Source: Ceratodon purpureus (lineage: Eukaryota > Streptophyta > Bryopsida > Pseudoditrichales > Ditrichaceae). Taken from it: a stretch of 64,000 nt of DNA. Below the pieces are notes generated by a model. It worked only from the letters and a program-made list of their open reading frames with translations, ran no database searches and had not been told where the DNA came from. How positions within the stretch are numbered: position 1 is the stretch's first letter; each line of letters starts with the position of its first letter. The stretch spans positions 13,173,594 to 13,237,593 of the forward strand of contig CM026431.1 in NCBI GenBank assembly GCA_014871385.1. Reading direction: 5' to 3'. This document shows positions 14,201 through 23,892 of this stretch, piece by piece. A program made the translations under genes and the position numbers.

Positions 14201-16171
14201 ACCGTGGAAGAGGCGGATGGCAATACGCAGGTCCTCCTTCACCTCCGACATTCCTCGACGCAGTTCACCCAGGTTGTATCATGCAATCCTCCCAACGGCT
14301 CTGAGACCCCTCAAGCCACTGAAATTTACCGGGCCGTTCAGCAGCAATGGCGGGCAATCTGTCCGACTCCTGAAGACCCATCGAAGCCCAAGGTACTGAT
14401 CCCGGGATCCAAAGACTTGCAAATGCTCTTTTGAACTTAAACATGGTGCTCGGTCTAGCATACTAAACTGTGACTGCATGAATAACAGAAAGCCCGGAGG
14501 TTTCGAAGAAACAAGTCAAGACCAGTACATGAGACTGGAAAGAGCGGCAGGAGTAGTCAAGCGACCGGTTCCAACAGATCGCTCATAGAGGACGCTGCTG
14601 ATATGTCAGGATCTTCTGGACGACGATGGGAAGTACCACCAAACGATGACGATTTCCGGACAACAACCTCTTTAGACATGTTAATCTGGAACGGCGGCAA
14701 AGCGGACGGCTCTTGCATGGTATGAACTCTATTCAAATGGTCAGCATCTCTAGATTCATCGGGGCTACGCATTAGAATACGGTAACTTGATTAAGACTAT
14801 TGAAAAGAAGCCAATCATGTACGCTCTATGCTCGCCTGCTTACGGAGGTGACATTCCTTGTGTTGCAGGGTTCAACAGCAGGTGCTACTATCTCATTTTG
14901 GCGTCCTGTTGCACCACCTGGGTGAGTCTCTTTTGACCTAGTATGAGTGCAAAATTATTGCTTCCAAATTCACTAATACGAATCTGAAGTACATGGAGAC
15001 TAATTGTTATCAAACTCAAGGTTAAAGTATGATGGATTGCTGTTGGTTTTCTAACTTATCGAACATTTGATGTTCAGGTATGTGTCTGTCGGAGATGTGG
15101 CATATGTGGGAAGCGACCCAGAGAGTCAATCGGTCATAGTCTACAGATACGACGAGGACAGATTCGAGAAGCCTGTGGGATATGATCTGGTAAGTACCCT
15201 TCACTTTCTTTAATAGGTTAGAGAGACTAACAAATCAGTATCGACCATACTCGGAACAAGATCAACTTTCGATTGGCCAGGAGAAATCTGGTGACCTCGT
15301 GCAGTTTTTCGATCTCATATAGGAGTTGTGCCAAAAAACCGAGATCCTTTATTATGACCTTTACTTAGTCATACATCAAATGGTGACAAACTTTTGATTA
15401 GCTAACATGAAATAATTTCAATCACTTCAAAGCCACTCTTCTATGGTCCTTCGTGCAAATGTGACCATGGCCGAATTAATGTGACCATGGCCGAATTAAA
15501 CTGATCTTGTTCAGGCTTTCACATGAGACTCTAATGAGTTACTGTAGGATTACGCTCGAATATGAACCGTTCATTAGACCATTTGAGGAGGTTTCATAAA
15601 ATTCTTCATAGTCGATCGATAGCAATCTTGTTACCATAATCATCGATGAAGACTCTAAAACTCTCAAATGTTCTAAATAAACCATGCCTAGAGTTTCAAA
15701 TGAATTATTAAGAGTGTAGCGAAGGAATCAAGTAGATACCATGTTCATCAGCGATGAGCTCTGGAAGTGGATTTTCTAGTTCCAGGTCAGGCATTAGTAT
15801 GAGATGAACGTCTTTGTTCTAGGGAGGCTAATCTTCTTGTGCTGTTACAGGTGTGGAGGAACTGGAAAGATGGGTCTGGCAGTCCCGTGTCCATATGGAT
15901 GCCGAAGGCGCCAGAAGGCTATGAGGCACTGGGGTGCGTGGTATGCGCCGACTACCAAGAGCCAGACCTGGACGTGGCGTGGTGTGTAATCCGTGATTTG
16001 ACAGAAGAGGTGAGCACAGTGGAGGACACGCCCGTTTGGGAGGCCCCAGGTGAATCTCCCTGGCGTTGCTTTGTCTACCCTGTTGCCACTGAGGCCAAGA
16101 GCTTCATTGCTCTGCGAGAGGAGAAGAATGAGCACACTCCCAAGCCCAGGAAAGTCAGAGCTGCTCATTAA
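269..16171 (+). CDS. VPS13: VPS13-like intermembrane lipid-transfer protein, 5' partial, about 30 exons
   Basis: This multi-exon gene encodes the central and C-terminal parts of a plant-type VPS13 protein. VPS13 proteins are long hydrophobic-groove bridges that move lipids between membranes at contact sites. Exons joined in phase include 269-519, 647-1070, 1223-1420, 1742-1842, 1994-2286, 2715-3086 and onward to a terminal exon from about 15850, with stop at 16169-16171. Recognisable parts in order are VPS13 repeat-region exons, Vps62-like (DUF946) modules, a C2-like stretch, a dysferlin-like Trp/Arg-rich segment, an SHR-BD region, VPS13_C, a PH-like segment and a final Vps62-like pair. The first visible exon is preceded by an acceptor, so the chorein N-terminus lies upstream of the window. 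Most introns are GT-AG and about 70-660 bp. The junctions between 2286 and 2500 could not be resolved in one frame. The family call is firm; the choice of paralogue is not. Confidence 0.9.
2500..4301 (+). other. VPS13 exon block: first and second Vps62-like (DUF946) module pairs
   Basis: Four half-modules share the pattern (F/I)W-x-P-x-x-P-x-G: FWRPRPLPGFAVLGD at about 2513, IWLPIAPEGYVALGC at about 2939, IWRPFVPAGCAMVGD at about 3778 and FWIPVAPPGYSVLGC at about 4093. Exons include 2715-3086, about 3300-3517, 3651-3838 and 3969-4301. This is the Vps62-related insertion known from plant VPS13 proteins. The exact exon covering 2400-2500 is uncertain because the frame with the FWRP motif is open only from about 2410. 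Confidence 0.75.
4543..6530 (+). other. VPS13 exon block: middle groove segments
   Basis: Exons at about 4543-4703, 5081-5243, 5444-5620, 5824-6120 and 6331-6525 are each bounded by AG and GT and keep one frame. They carry the family phrases DLSITGIQASMHGRMEAFST, SKFDVWEPLIEPCDAFV and NFNVNVSVANANMLLEAY. The fourth exon contains EQLWVRTADGGGRYQV and the fifth VVWDEVFVFEVKA, which begins a C2-like fold. Confidence 0.75.
6671..8225 (+). other. VPS13 exon block: C2-like and dysferlin-like Trp-rich region
   Basis: Exons at about 6671-6714, 6862-6987, 7105-7637 and 7911-8225. The first two complete a C2-like strand pattern (VEVVVTDLARGAPVGYCTCE). The third contains an acidic loop (DDDDSEELES) and WSVVRLNYGLGPAPWHCGRD. 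The fourth has the dysferlin/peroxin-like signature: PEGWVWRTDW, then DPDGWAYAHDF, then VRRRRWIRSR. This domain order is known for plant VPS13 proteins and not for yeast VPS13. Confidence 0.7.
8528..11218 (+). other. VPS13 exon block: SHR-BD / VPS13 adaptor-binding region
   Basis: Exons at about 8528-9000, 9125-9192, 9374-9699, 9890-9988, 10113-10269, 10519-10700 and 10966-11215. Recognisable phrases are DWHLTVSAPLELTNFLPVPC, YVPCWLDSVGCPSLKYKL, LRPYTLFTNRLGLPLELRQ and YRVENRTGQVRIKFRQ. This is the SHR-BD (VAB, adaptor-binding) region. It ends with TFAWENLLGEKLLEV, the usual hydrophobic pattern of its final repeat. Confidence 0.75.
11371..13096 (+). other. VPS13 exon block: groove C-terminal part into VPS13_C
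   Basis: Exons at about 11371-11669, 11763-11937, 12049-12187, 12490-12614 and 12874-13096. The first contains ISVGVGRLGLSVIDQTPREL, the standard phrase after the adaptor-binding domain. Later parts contain AALIWAFLE-like helices (HEALIWAFLEMYNNLHLDRL) and QPLQLLTGVNVIGMTSSTLG, which leads into the amphipathic VPS13_C helices. Confidence 0.75.
13216..14391 (+). other. VPS13 exon block: VPS13_C helices and PH-like segment
   Basis: Exons at 13216-13575, about 13800-13943 and about 14116-14391. The first has the Gly/Val-rich amphipathic repeats of the ATG2_CAD/VPS13_C region (TGVGDGVVQGTTSFARGVGY, KPIDGAQDGGAAG), which contacts lipid droplets or mitochondria in other VPS13 proteins. The next two have a PH-like pattern (YLPDNRILMLTNQRVLML; TTEWEMQWTNMLTVE). 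The third exon is read as SPSSHARDKRKELKEP and onward. Confidence 0.75.
14489..16171 (+). other. VPS13 C-terminal Vps62-like module pair
   Basis: Exons from 14489, about 14870-14920, 15078-15189 and 15850-16171. They encode a basic/serine-rich linker, then FWRPVAPPGYVSVGDVAYVG and IWMPKAPEGYEALGCVV, a third Vps62-like pair. The protein ends ...KPRKVRAAH. The intron 15190-15849 is the longest seen in this gene (about 660 bp) and contains a duplicated 20-mer. Confidence 0.8.
15461..15499 (+). repeat. Tandem duplication of a 20-mer inside a VPS13 intron
   Basis: The 20-base unit beginning GTGACCATGGCCGAATTAA occurs twice in a row with a single mismatch at the end. It lies in the last large intron of the VPS13-like gene. 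No function can be assigned. Confidence 0.85.
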
Positions 16172-16336
16172 AACAACTTGTTTATCCGGCGTAGATGATT
16201 AGTGGATTGTATTAGTAGAGAGTTTGATTGTGTCGCAATAAGTATCTTGGATCCCGTGCAATTGGGACCCTCGATGAGCCCAATGTATATACGAGTGTTG
16301 TTCAAAAGTGTTTGTAACATTTGTGTATAATAGAGG

Positions 16337-16342
16337 AATAAA
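16337..16342 (+). terminator. Polyadenylation signal AATAAA of the VPS13-like gene
   Basis: A canonical AATAAA lies 166 bases after the stop codon of the VPS13-like gene, in an AT-rich 3' UTR-like stretch. The position suits cleavage near 16360. Confidence 0.5.
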
Positions 16343-16359
16343 AGCATGTCTTCGTTTTT

Positions 16360-17095
16360 ACCAAAAAAATCACATAGAATGGGCTTGGATGATACCATTT
16401 TCTCATTGCAAATAGGTTCTTGATAATAATGTTATGATATCCCTCCTATGCTTTTGTAAGAACAGGTGAAAGTTTGGTTATATATGTATCTAGTTATCAC
16501 CTGATAATTAAGGAGGTCTATCATATGTCTGGGCAAAATTAAAATCAAAGTGATTATACAAATAAGTTCCATGATCAAAACTGGTTAGAAGTCAAAGTTG
16601 CTTCTTTTTTTAACAATGATTAAAAATATTGAATCTATAATTGTTGGTGGGTACTGTACATTCATTCTCATTACATTATATAAAAGTGCTGAGAAAACAA
16701 CAATAAGCTTCCTTACACCAGTCAAATGAATGCATGATTCGCATAAATCTCAAAACACAAAGGAACAAGAGATTCCATCTAAAACTTTGTGGCCAGACGA
16801 TACGGTGAAGACTTGGGGCACGACGTCACCATCTGTTTAATTCATAAGCTTCAAAGCAAACCACAAAGTATCAACCTAAGCTTAAAGAATATACGAGTTT
16901 GACATAACAACATGACCAAGCCAGTGGATGACTCGTAAAGAAAAAGAAATTATTTTCTGTTTCCTCCCAAAAAGCTGAAATGATGAGCTCAAAGGACTGA
17001 TGCGAGATGATTAGCTGATCGATCGTTGTCGGTGTGGACCTAGCTGATTGCCGCTTTTTAATCGTCAATCGAGATCGCAGTTTTAAATGCTTGCT
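16360..17095. other. Intergenic AT-rich DNA, no gene seen
   Basis: No reading frame here has splice sites or recognisable protein content. The sequence is simple AT-rich spacer up to the TTAA that begins the next repeat element. Confidence 0.6.
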
Positions 17096-18018
17096 TTAAC
17101 CCGTAAGTGCCCAGGAAAGCCAAAACGGCTTTTTGCTGTTTCGGTCAGTCTAGATAAAGGGGTTAAAATTGATATTTTTGCCTAAAATTTTTACTCGATG
17201 TTCCTTGTACTGCAAAGTGTATGTGGTAAAATTTGCAAAGTCAAATTCCAATTTTAAGACCTTCATCTAGAAATTTTAGGTTTCAAGTCCAAAATGGGCA
17301 GCTTAAAATTAGGCTTTTTTTTTAAATTCTTGAAATATGTTCATAACCAAACCACCACTCAAATTCCAAAGAGACCCAAGTCAAAAAATATACCAATTTT
17401 ACAAGCAGCCTCTAAAAATTACAAAGACAAGCTTCAATATTTTCAGTAATTTTTGACTTACTTCTTTCTAAATTCGTCAAAATTTGAGATTTTGGAATTT
17501 TTCAAAAATAATTTCGCTCAAAAATAAAAAACTTATAAAGGCACCTAACCACCATTCAGATTTTTCTAAAACCAAATATACGTGACGTCATGCATGTTTT
17601 ACTGTATCAACGTTTTCAGACCTGCTTCTAGAAAATAATTTTTATGAGAGCCAAAAAAAGGAATGAGTCTCTCAAATTTTCCATAGACGTACTCAACTTG
17701 ATTACCTACATGGAAAAAAATATGGGAAAAATTTTTGGGGTAACAATCTTCAACTCCCCCTTTGTACCATTTTGACTATGTCATTCAGCCAATGCCCAAA
17801 AAAAATTTTGCTGCAACTTTGAATATTATAATCTCTAAGATGGTAAACATTCAACACATGAAAATTTTATCAGTACTTCTAAAGAAGGTTTAGTACAAGA
17901 TCTTATGGCTGGATGTCTAAAAAAAGCAAATTTGTTTTGTTCAAATTGTCGTTTCCACGAGGTGGTCAAAAATCACTTCTATGGAGGTTTTGAGACCCAA
18001 AATATGCTTGGGCACTTA

Positions 18019-18729
18019 GGGCCGCTTCCCACTATGGCCAAACTTCGAGAGGAGAAGCATCCCAACCAATGAAAACGCTAGAATGGCCAAAGTTCCTCCT
18101 CTCAGCCTTCACACTAGAAGCTGAAGTCCAAAGGACGTCACCACCAAAGGAGCCTAGGTGGCAGCACTTCTAGCTAGTTTTGGTGCCAAGAGTTTCTCCT
18201 CTCGATCAAAGTTTGGGTCGAGCAAAATGCTCAACCCAGACTTCCATCGAGAGGAGAAACTTTTCTTTCATTAAAATATGCACAAGAAGACAAGGCTCAT
18301 GGGCTAATAAGAGCTGGTCATGCTCCACTAGCCTTGTCATTTACTATTTAATGAAACTTTTGACAATCATTAGGTTTAGACCAATGCTGTCCAAAAATAA
18401 GCTGAACTTCAATCGCTCATAACTTTGTCATAACAATGTAGAATTTGATGAAATTTTTTCCATACATTCTTCATTAGTTTATACACCTTCCTATTTGTTT
18501 TCAGATTTTTTAGATTTTTTTTAGATTTTATATAAATGTCTGAATATTCGGATCATAGCTCTTGGCCTTGCGGCCTTCTCCTTTGGGCCTTCACACTATG
18601 CCCACCCAAAGCCACCAAGTGGATTATTTTAAGATTATTTTTCAGCCCAAAGGCTTCGCCTCTCGACCAAGTTTGGGACAGTGGACAGTCCCTCTTCCTC
18701 TTGACTTTGGCCATAGTGGGAAGCGGCCC
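18019..18729. mobile_element. 711-bp Harbinger/Tourist-type MITE nested in element A
   Basis: The element begins GGGCCGCTTCCCACTATGGC and ends with its reverse complement, GCCATAGTGGGAAGCGGCCC. It is flanked by TTA at 18016-18018 and TTA at 18730-18732. A three-base TWA target duplication and GG(G/C)-starting ends are typical of PIF/Harbinger (Tourist) elements. No coding capacity is evident. The insertion falls inside the right terminal repeat of the TTAA element around it, so it arrived later. Confidence 0.85.
18191..18261. repeat. Internal 71-bp hairpin within the nested MITE
   Basis: AGTTTCTCCTCTCGAT at 18191-18206 is repeated in inverted orientation at 18246-18261. Further imperfect pairing (AAGTTTGGGT with ACCCAGACTT) leaves a loop around GAGCAAAATGCTC. 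The same CGAGAGGAGAAG motif also occurs near the left end at about 18047, so the MITE is built of repeated inverted pieces. Confidence 0.8.
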
Positions 18730-18740
18730 TTAGGGGTTAA

Positions 18741-19036
18741 CCGACATCCAGCAACTTCCATCATAATGTAATCGTAGTAGCTCAAGATTACATGATTATC
18801 GTAGTAATCGTAGTACTAGCTCAAGATTGCATGATTATCGTAGCGTGCATGGGCTTAATTGCCCAAATAATGCATGGCTCAGACCATGCAAAAGTCTATG
18901 AACCCATCCCAAGTCAATCCGCAGTACTGAACCAAAAAAGTCAGCAATTGGACATGCAAAAGCCGCTTTACCAGCAGCGGAGCAATTTAGAGCATGTCGT
19001 CGATCCATCGACTGTGAGCTAGCATTCGATCGATCA
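18741..19036 (+). repeat. Short tandem duplication (about 33-bp unit) in intergenic DNA
   Basis: The phrase CTCAAGATTACATGATTATC with GTAGTAATCGTAGTA occurs at about 18781 and again, slightly diverged, at about 18819. The rest of this stretch has no recognisable gene. Confidence 0.6.
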
Positions 19037-19039
19037 AGC

Positions 19040-19192
19040 ATGAGGGATCATGTGCAAGTAGTGTTGGTCCTGATGGTGATTTTGGGTCATGGAATGGGAG
19101 CGCCGTTTCCGGCTCCGGACATTCCCAACAACTGCAACAGCGAGGAGCGGTGCTTCAGCGTACGAGCTTCAGCGCGCGCTCCCGGAGTCTGA
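19040..19192 (+). CDS. Possible first exon of a small secreted cysteine-containing peptide
   Basis: An ATG at 19040 opens a 50-codon frame starting MRDHVQVVLVLMVILGHGMG. The start has a charged beginning, a hydrophobic core and a small-residue cleavage region, as in a secretory signal peptide. Then come CNSEERC and a possible donor (AGC|GTACGA) at about 19160. Downstream, 19351-19400 reads PCPGFPIQRCPATETQ between an acceptor-like and a donor-like site, and about 19437-19484 reads GCLCNCYGNK before a stop. A spliced Cys-rich peptide is therefore possible, but the phases of the last junction do not fit, so the model is tentative. Confidence 0.3.
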   Translation: MRDHVQVVLVLMVILGHGMGAPFPAPDIPNNCNSEERCFSVRASARAPGV

Positions 19193-19906
19193 TCCGCGCG
19201 AGGATTCTAGTAAGATCAACTTATTCACAATCTGCACAGAAACTTACTTTTCGGAAAGAGGGGACGAAATGCTGCATCGGGAATCCCATTCTAATGCATG
19301 TTACTCCTGTGAACACATGAGTAGCCTCAAATGTACTTAATTTGAACAGCCATGCCCGGGGTTCCCGATACAGAGGTGTCCTGCTACTGAGACACAAGGT
19401 ATACTACCTTATAATTTATGAACAGGAGATTCAGGATGCGTCCTCCAATAGGATGCCTCTGTAACTGTTACGGAAATAAATAGTTTTATGTTTGTTCACT
19501 ACTCTTGTTGTTGTTGGTTACAGGTGAGGCAGCAGGCTATATGTTGGTATTGGGTTCTAACCAACTTTTGAACAAAAATATATATAATAATTCTAATTTT
19601 ACTTAATTAATTTTGAAAAAAAGCTCATTCTTCATGAACCTTATCTTCCTATACACAAAATAACTCCTCCTTGATAACTCAAGCTATACTATGCTGAAAT
19701 GCTTAAGTTATCGGTTATAGTTGTGTATACTTTAGTTCCTTTGTTGAAGGGTACTTTCCAAAACACGATTTCAATAAATTACATTCCGTTGGCAAGAATC
19801 GATCAAAAGGAGACGCCCGCTTTGAATGGGATATCAGTCACGTTTTTGAATATTGTAGGTCGGCGTTATAGAAGAGATAGTGCTCAAGGACAATGTAGGT
19901 AAGGGG

Positions 19907-20480
19907 GGCTAATATGGCTTGGACTGAAGCGATTAGCCATCAAGATCATGATTCATGTTGCACAGTTTCCAGAGTACGTGCTTGTGGACACAAGTCTGAG
20001 GTAATAAAGAATGTATGGGCCTAGTGAAACTCACACTATGAAGTTTGCCCTAGAATCATTGGATTTTCGTCCTTGACCCCCCAATAGCTCAAAACGACAG
20101 TTTAGCAAAGAACACATGCCGTGCTTGTTTTCAAAACTAATTTGAAAGCAAGTGGCGATACAAATTTGTAATAAGCATCTGAATATCCAGACTTCCTACT
20201 AGGAGTTGCGCTACAATGGATCTTAAAAATTTAACGAGTCACTGACGAGCTTGAGCCTTGAAGCGAATTCTTGCTCAACGCTGTATGTATCTTTCGCCGC
20301 TTTTCATATCGGAAATCTTCGTTCTCTCATATTATTCCGTTCATCCTGATGCCTTACTGAAGAAGGTAAATGGGCTTTGGCACTTGGATTAGATTTATGT
20401 AAGTATGCATTGTATATATATCCAGATCAGGTCTTTAATGGATATCAAGACGATACTTCCTCCGAAACTAATCACATTAT
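19907..20480 (+). repeat. Left copy of a diverged direct repeat flanking the Cys-repeat gene
   Basis: The stretch starting GGCTAATATGGCTTGGACTG matches 24053-24600 in the same orientation over several hundred bases. Shared landmarks are AACTCACACTATG, CATCTGAATATCCAGA, CTAGGAGTTGCGCTACAATG and GTATATATATCCAGATCAG. A third partial copy of the last part (GATTTATGTATGTATGCATT...) follows at about 20600-20710. Structure suggests an old dispersed repeat or a local duplication. Confidence 0.8.
20044..20103. repeat. 60-bp segment inverted relative to the other repeat copy
   Basis: Inside the direct repeat, bases 20044-20103 are the reverse complement of 24190-24250 with modest divergence (for example AAACTGTCGTTTTGAGC in the other copy), while flanking sequence on both sides is in direct orientation. 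The segment is bordered by the short inverted pair TTTGC / GCAAA. This is a micro-inversion in one copy. Confidence 0.8.
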
Positions 20481-20710
20481 CCCAACCCCAGACCCAGACC
20501 AAGCATGCCATCCACGATATGATACAACTCCGACCTAGACCCAGCAATCCCCCACAATACAAGAAATTATGCAACTTATGAGCCTATTCGCCTGCGTACA
20601 CTTGGATTAGATTTATGTATGTATGCATTCTATATAAATCTAGATCAAGTCTTCGGTGAAGATCACGACGGCACTTCGTCCTAAACAAATCAAATTCTTC
20701 CAGTCCCAGA

Positions 20711-21848
20711 ATCTACTGTACTGTACAGACTTAGCAACATCCAGTAGCAATTTCAAAGGCTCCAGGTTTTGGAGCCTCAGCCTACTCTCAGATGTGGAAG
20801 TTCACAGCGTGCTCCTGAGAAGATGGACGGGTGGTTCCGTACCGTGAAACCGCCCGTCCAGAGGCCAGGTTGACCTACCGATGCTCGTAAAGACGACTGC
20901 GTTACGCGGGGTTGATCAATGTTCTCAACTGGTGATACCATCGCGATTCCATGAGAAAGGTCATCCTAACTCATGATCACCGGAAAGCTCGAAGCTGCGA
21001 TCGAGGCACATGGTCTCATGGATTGTCCGTGGAAAGCTAAGCTAGTTCGAATACCCTAGCTTCGCTAACCCGCGCCAAACCAGCTACACACTTGCTGGCC
21101 GGAGGCGGTGCTTTTATTCAGTTGAATTCTCCTAGCCGCATGTTCCACGAGATTGTCCAAATATCAGGGTAATTTTTTTGTTTTTTGCTTTTTTTATGGC
21201 ATAAAGCAACGACCGTTCAACTACAAGAGATCCAAATACATACCAAACCAGTGACGGCAAGGCAGGGGGCAGATATCGGGACGTTTCAACCAAATTAAGC
21301 AATTATGTGCAAGTTCCTCTCCTGGTTGGATTCTGGAACATGGTGTTCTACAGTTCCGCGCACCAAGCTTTACTTAATCCGGCATGCTCGTTGACACCTC
21401 ACGTAATACTTCGGACGATCTCATGGAAACGTTTCAAATAGTGGTACTGACGTAGTGCATAATCAGCACAATGTTGCACATGTGCACTTTTCGCAGTGGA
21501 CCGCTGGTGCACGTCAGTGCTACTCTTTTTGATGCACCGCCAAATTTGAAACTTTGAATCCACTGTACTCTACAGTAGCACGAGCGATGTCAATGCTCTT
21601 GGTTTGGCGCCTTGCCCTACTCTTGAAATATGGATTCAGTTCATAGCAAGCAGGTCCTGAGAATATGTAAGGGTGGTACTCGTGCTGTGGAACTGCCCGT
21701 ACAAGGACTAGCTTAGATGTGCCGCTGCTCATAACTGAAATACGAGCCCCAAGGCGATCACATTCCTGTAATCGTTTATCCGAACAAGCAGTGTGTCACT
21801 GCAATTAGTCGGAGCCCGTTTCAAGTGCAGGTGCGAGTGTCTGTCACT
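20711..21848. other. Region upstream of the Cys-repeat gene; no gene recognised
   Basis: Two loosely similar stretches, about 20715-20890 and 21560-21730, share TACTGTACAG/CTACAGTAGCA, then CCTACTCT, TCCTGAGAA and a CCGCCCGTcc/TGCCCGTac phrase. They may be a diverged tandem duplication. No reading frame with support is seen. The promoter of the gene at 21849 should lie at the right end, but no clear TATA box is visible. Confidence 0.4.
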
Positions 21849-23250
21849 ATGGGTGGTCGTCACATGCAGCTGCTGGGAGCCATTTGGGTCACCGTTGTCG
21901 TCGCCATCTGCGCATTCTCTTACAAGACTGGTAAGAGCCAAGTGCCTCCGACTATGCTAATATTTATGCTCTGAATGATACCGCCTAGTGATCATGCCAA
22001 AACGGTAGATGGAGCATTCGTGGTGTGTAGGCACCCTGCAATATGGTTACTGGTACATTGCTGAACGTGCTTGTACTGGATGTGTAACAGATGCACATGA
22101 GTACTGTCGACCCGGATTTGCAACATGCCACAAGGGGCGCTTGTGCAAGACACAGGTGAGTTGCGACCCCCAGAACTGTGGCAAGTGCGGCGTGCGGTGC
22201 CCGGACGCTGCGCACGGCCAAGGGAAGTGCGAAAAAGGCAGGTGCTCGTTAGAATGCCAGTGGCGCCATGGGTGGCGCGATTGCGACTCCAAGAAAGGCA
22301 ACGGCTGCGAGACCAACGTCGACACCAACCCGAAGCACTGCGGGGAGTGCGGGAAGGTGTGCCCGGACCCTCCCGCCCACGCCATTGCGACATGTTCCAG
22401 GAGGGATGGCTGCGGAATTCAATGCGACGCCGGCTTCTCCAAGTGCGGCACTCAATGCCTGAATCTGAAGACCGACGCCGCCAATTGTGGAACGTGCGGG
22501 AAGGTCTGCCCAGCTCCGGCGAACGGCATTGCAAATTGCTCGGGCGGCACCTGTGGCGTACGGTGCGATGATGGATTTAGGCTTTGCGGAGGCGAGTGCC
22601 GGAATGTGGATAGCGACGCGAGTAATTGTGGTTTCTGCAACAACGCCTGCCTGGCGCCTGCAAACGCGACTGTGACATGCTCGGGAGGAACGTGTGGGTT
22701 TCAGTGCGGCACTCTGATGGGAAAATGCAGCGGCGGGCCCTTGGGAGACAGATGCTCAAACTTTAGAGAAGACGTGAACGATTGTGGAGACTGCGACCGA
22801 ACGTGTCCAACAACTGACAATGGCACTGCGAAATGCTCCAGTGAGGTCTGCAGCGTTGAGTGCAACGCCGGGTTCAGGCAATGCAACGGCGAGTGCATGG
22901 ATGCTGTGAACAACTGCGGTGGCTGCGGAATCCAATGCCCTACGCCGACTCAGGCGCATGCGGTTGCACATTGCACGGAGGAAGGCACGTGCGGATTCCA
23001 GTGCGCGCCGGGATTCTTGAATTGCAACGGCGAGTGCGTGGACGTATCAAGTGATGACTTCAACTGTGGAGATTGCGGGATCAATTGCGCATTTCCATTG
23101 ATGCAGGGATGTTTTTGCTTGAATATACCCACTAGATGCCGTAGAGCGTGTATACATGGAGCGTGTTCCACAGGCTGCCCGATTGATGACGGGGATGAGT
23201 TCTCGACGGATCCCATGGCGTGTGCCAATAGGTGTGAAATGAGGAAGTGA
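21849..23250 (+). CDS. Secreted protein with seven tandem NCGxCG-type cysteine repeats
   Basis: Two exons join in phase 1: 21849-21930 (ATG, donor GTAAGA) and 22091-23250 (acceptor AACAG), giving 413 residues. Exon 1 encodes a signal peptide (MGGRHMQLLGAIWVTVVVAICA). The rest is a Cys-rich array. Seven modules contain NCGxCG or a near variant (NCGKCG, HCGECG, NCGTCG, NCGFCN, DCGDCD, NCGGCG, NCGDCG), each followed by CP-rich spacing and a C-x-x-GF-x-x-C-x-G-x-C turn. Such modules resemble Stig1-like and bacterial NCGxCG-repeat extracellular proteins and probably form stacked disulfides in the cell wall or apoplast. Function is not known. GC content is higher than that of the flanks. Starting at 22009 instead would lose the signal peptide. 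Confidence 0.8.
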
Positions 23251-23890
23251 CACGATGGTACGAAGGAAATCTTCCTCTAAGTTACCTGTTCCGATTTGGA
23301 GTATAAGTTAGTACAGCATTGGAGATTTATTTGTTAATTTGTAGACTGCCGTCCACACCGACATTACCTAGACACGGATGAACGGCTGCAACATTTAGTA
23401 TTCGAATTTTGCACATCACAGAGATTTGAGTGGAGGATTTTATGTGTAGACGCCTGAGTGGCACATATTAATTGAAACTCCAGTATTCTTGCAAATTATA
23501 GAGGGTGGGACTGAGAATTGCTTCTCAGTTCATTGCCAAGGGTGACGAGACGAAGCACACTGACATGAGGCTACCAGAGCCATACGTGATTGAAAGCGGA
23601 TAGGAGATTGACGAGAACGACTCCATGTGGATGATGAATTTTCACGGTCTTGACACACGAGGCATGGTTTGCGCAGAGTGCAGGATTGGCATATTCCTGA
23701 ACCTGGAATTCCTTTCCAATTTCATTTTAGGGTTGGTAGTCTCATGAGGTAACAGTGAGTATTTGAACAGTGGGTAGATGTGATTTGTACAATAGTCATT
23801 GCCGGAGGGTTATATTGGAGGATTGAAGTGCTGTGAAGATGAACAGCAATTGACTCTTCAGGAAGACTACAATGGAGAAGAGAGGATTTT
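23251..23890. other. 3' flank of the Cys-repeat gene
   Basis: This is probably 3' UTR followed by spacer. No clear AATAAA is seen close to the stop codon, and no other gene is recognised. Confidence 0.4.
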
Positions 23891-23892
23891 TC

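Larger units (their letters stand above)
17100..18736. mobile_element. TTAA-flanked (piggyBac-like) non-autonomous element A, interrupted by a nested MITE
   Basis: TTAA at 17096-17099 is followed by CCCGTAAGTGCCCAGG. On the right, ...GCTTGGGCACTTA, then the nested MITE, then GGGG and TTAA at 18737-18740. With the nested element removed, the right end reads CTTGGGCACTTAGGGGTTAA, the reverse complement of the left end with few mismatches. TTAA target duplication and ends starting CCC are hallmarks of the piggyBac superfamily. No transposase is present, so the element would depend on one elsewhere. Net length without the insertion is about 0.92 kb. The interior resembles elements near 27183 and 57283. 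Confidence 0.75.

Noticed and set aside
22009..22090. Start of the Cys-repeat protein at 22009
   Set aside because: Starting there gives no signal peptide. Splicing 21930 to 22091 joins a good signal peptide in phase.
21992..22534. Long minus-strand frames opposite the Cys-repeat gene
   Set aside because: Antisense shadows of a GC-biased repeated coding region.
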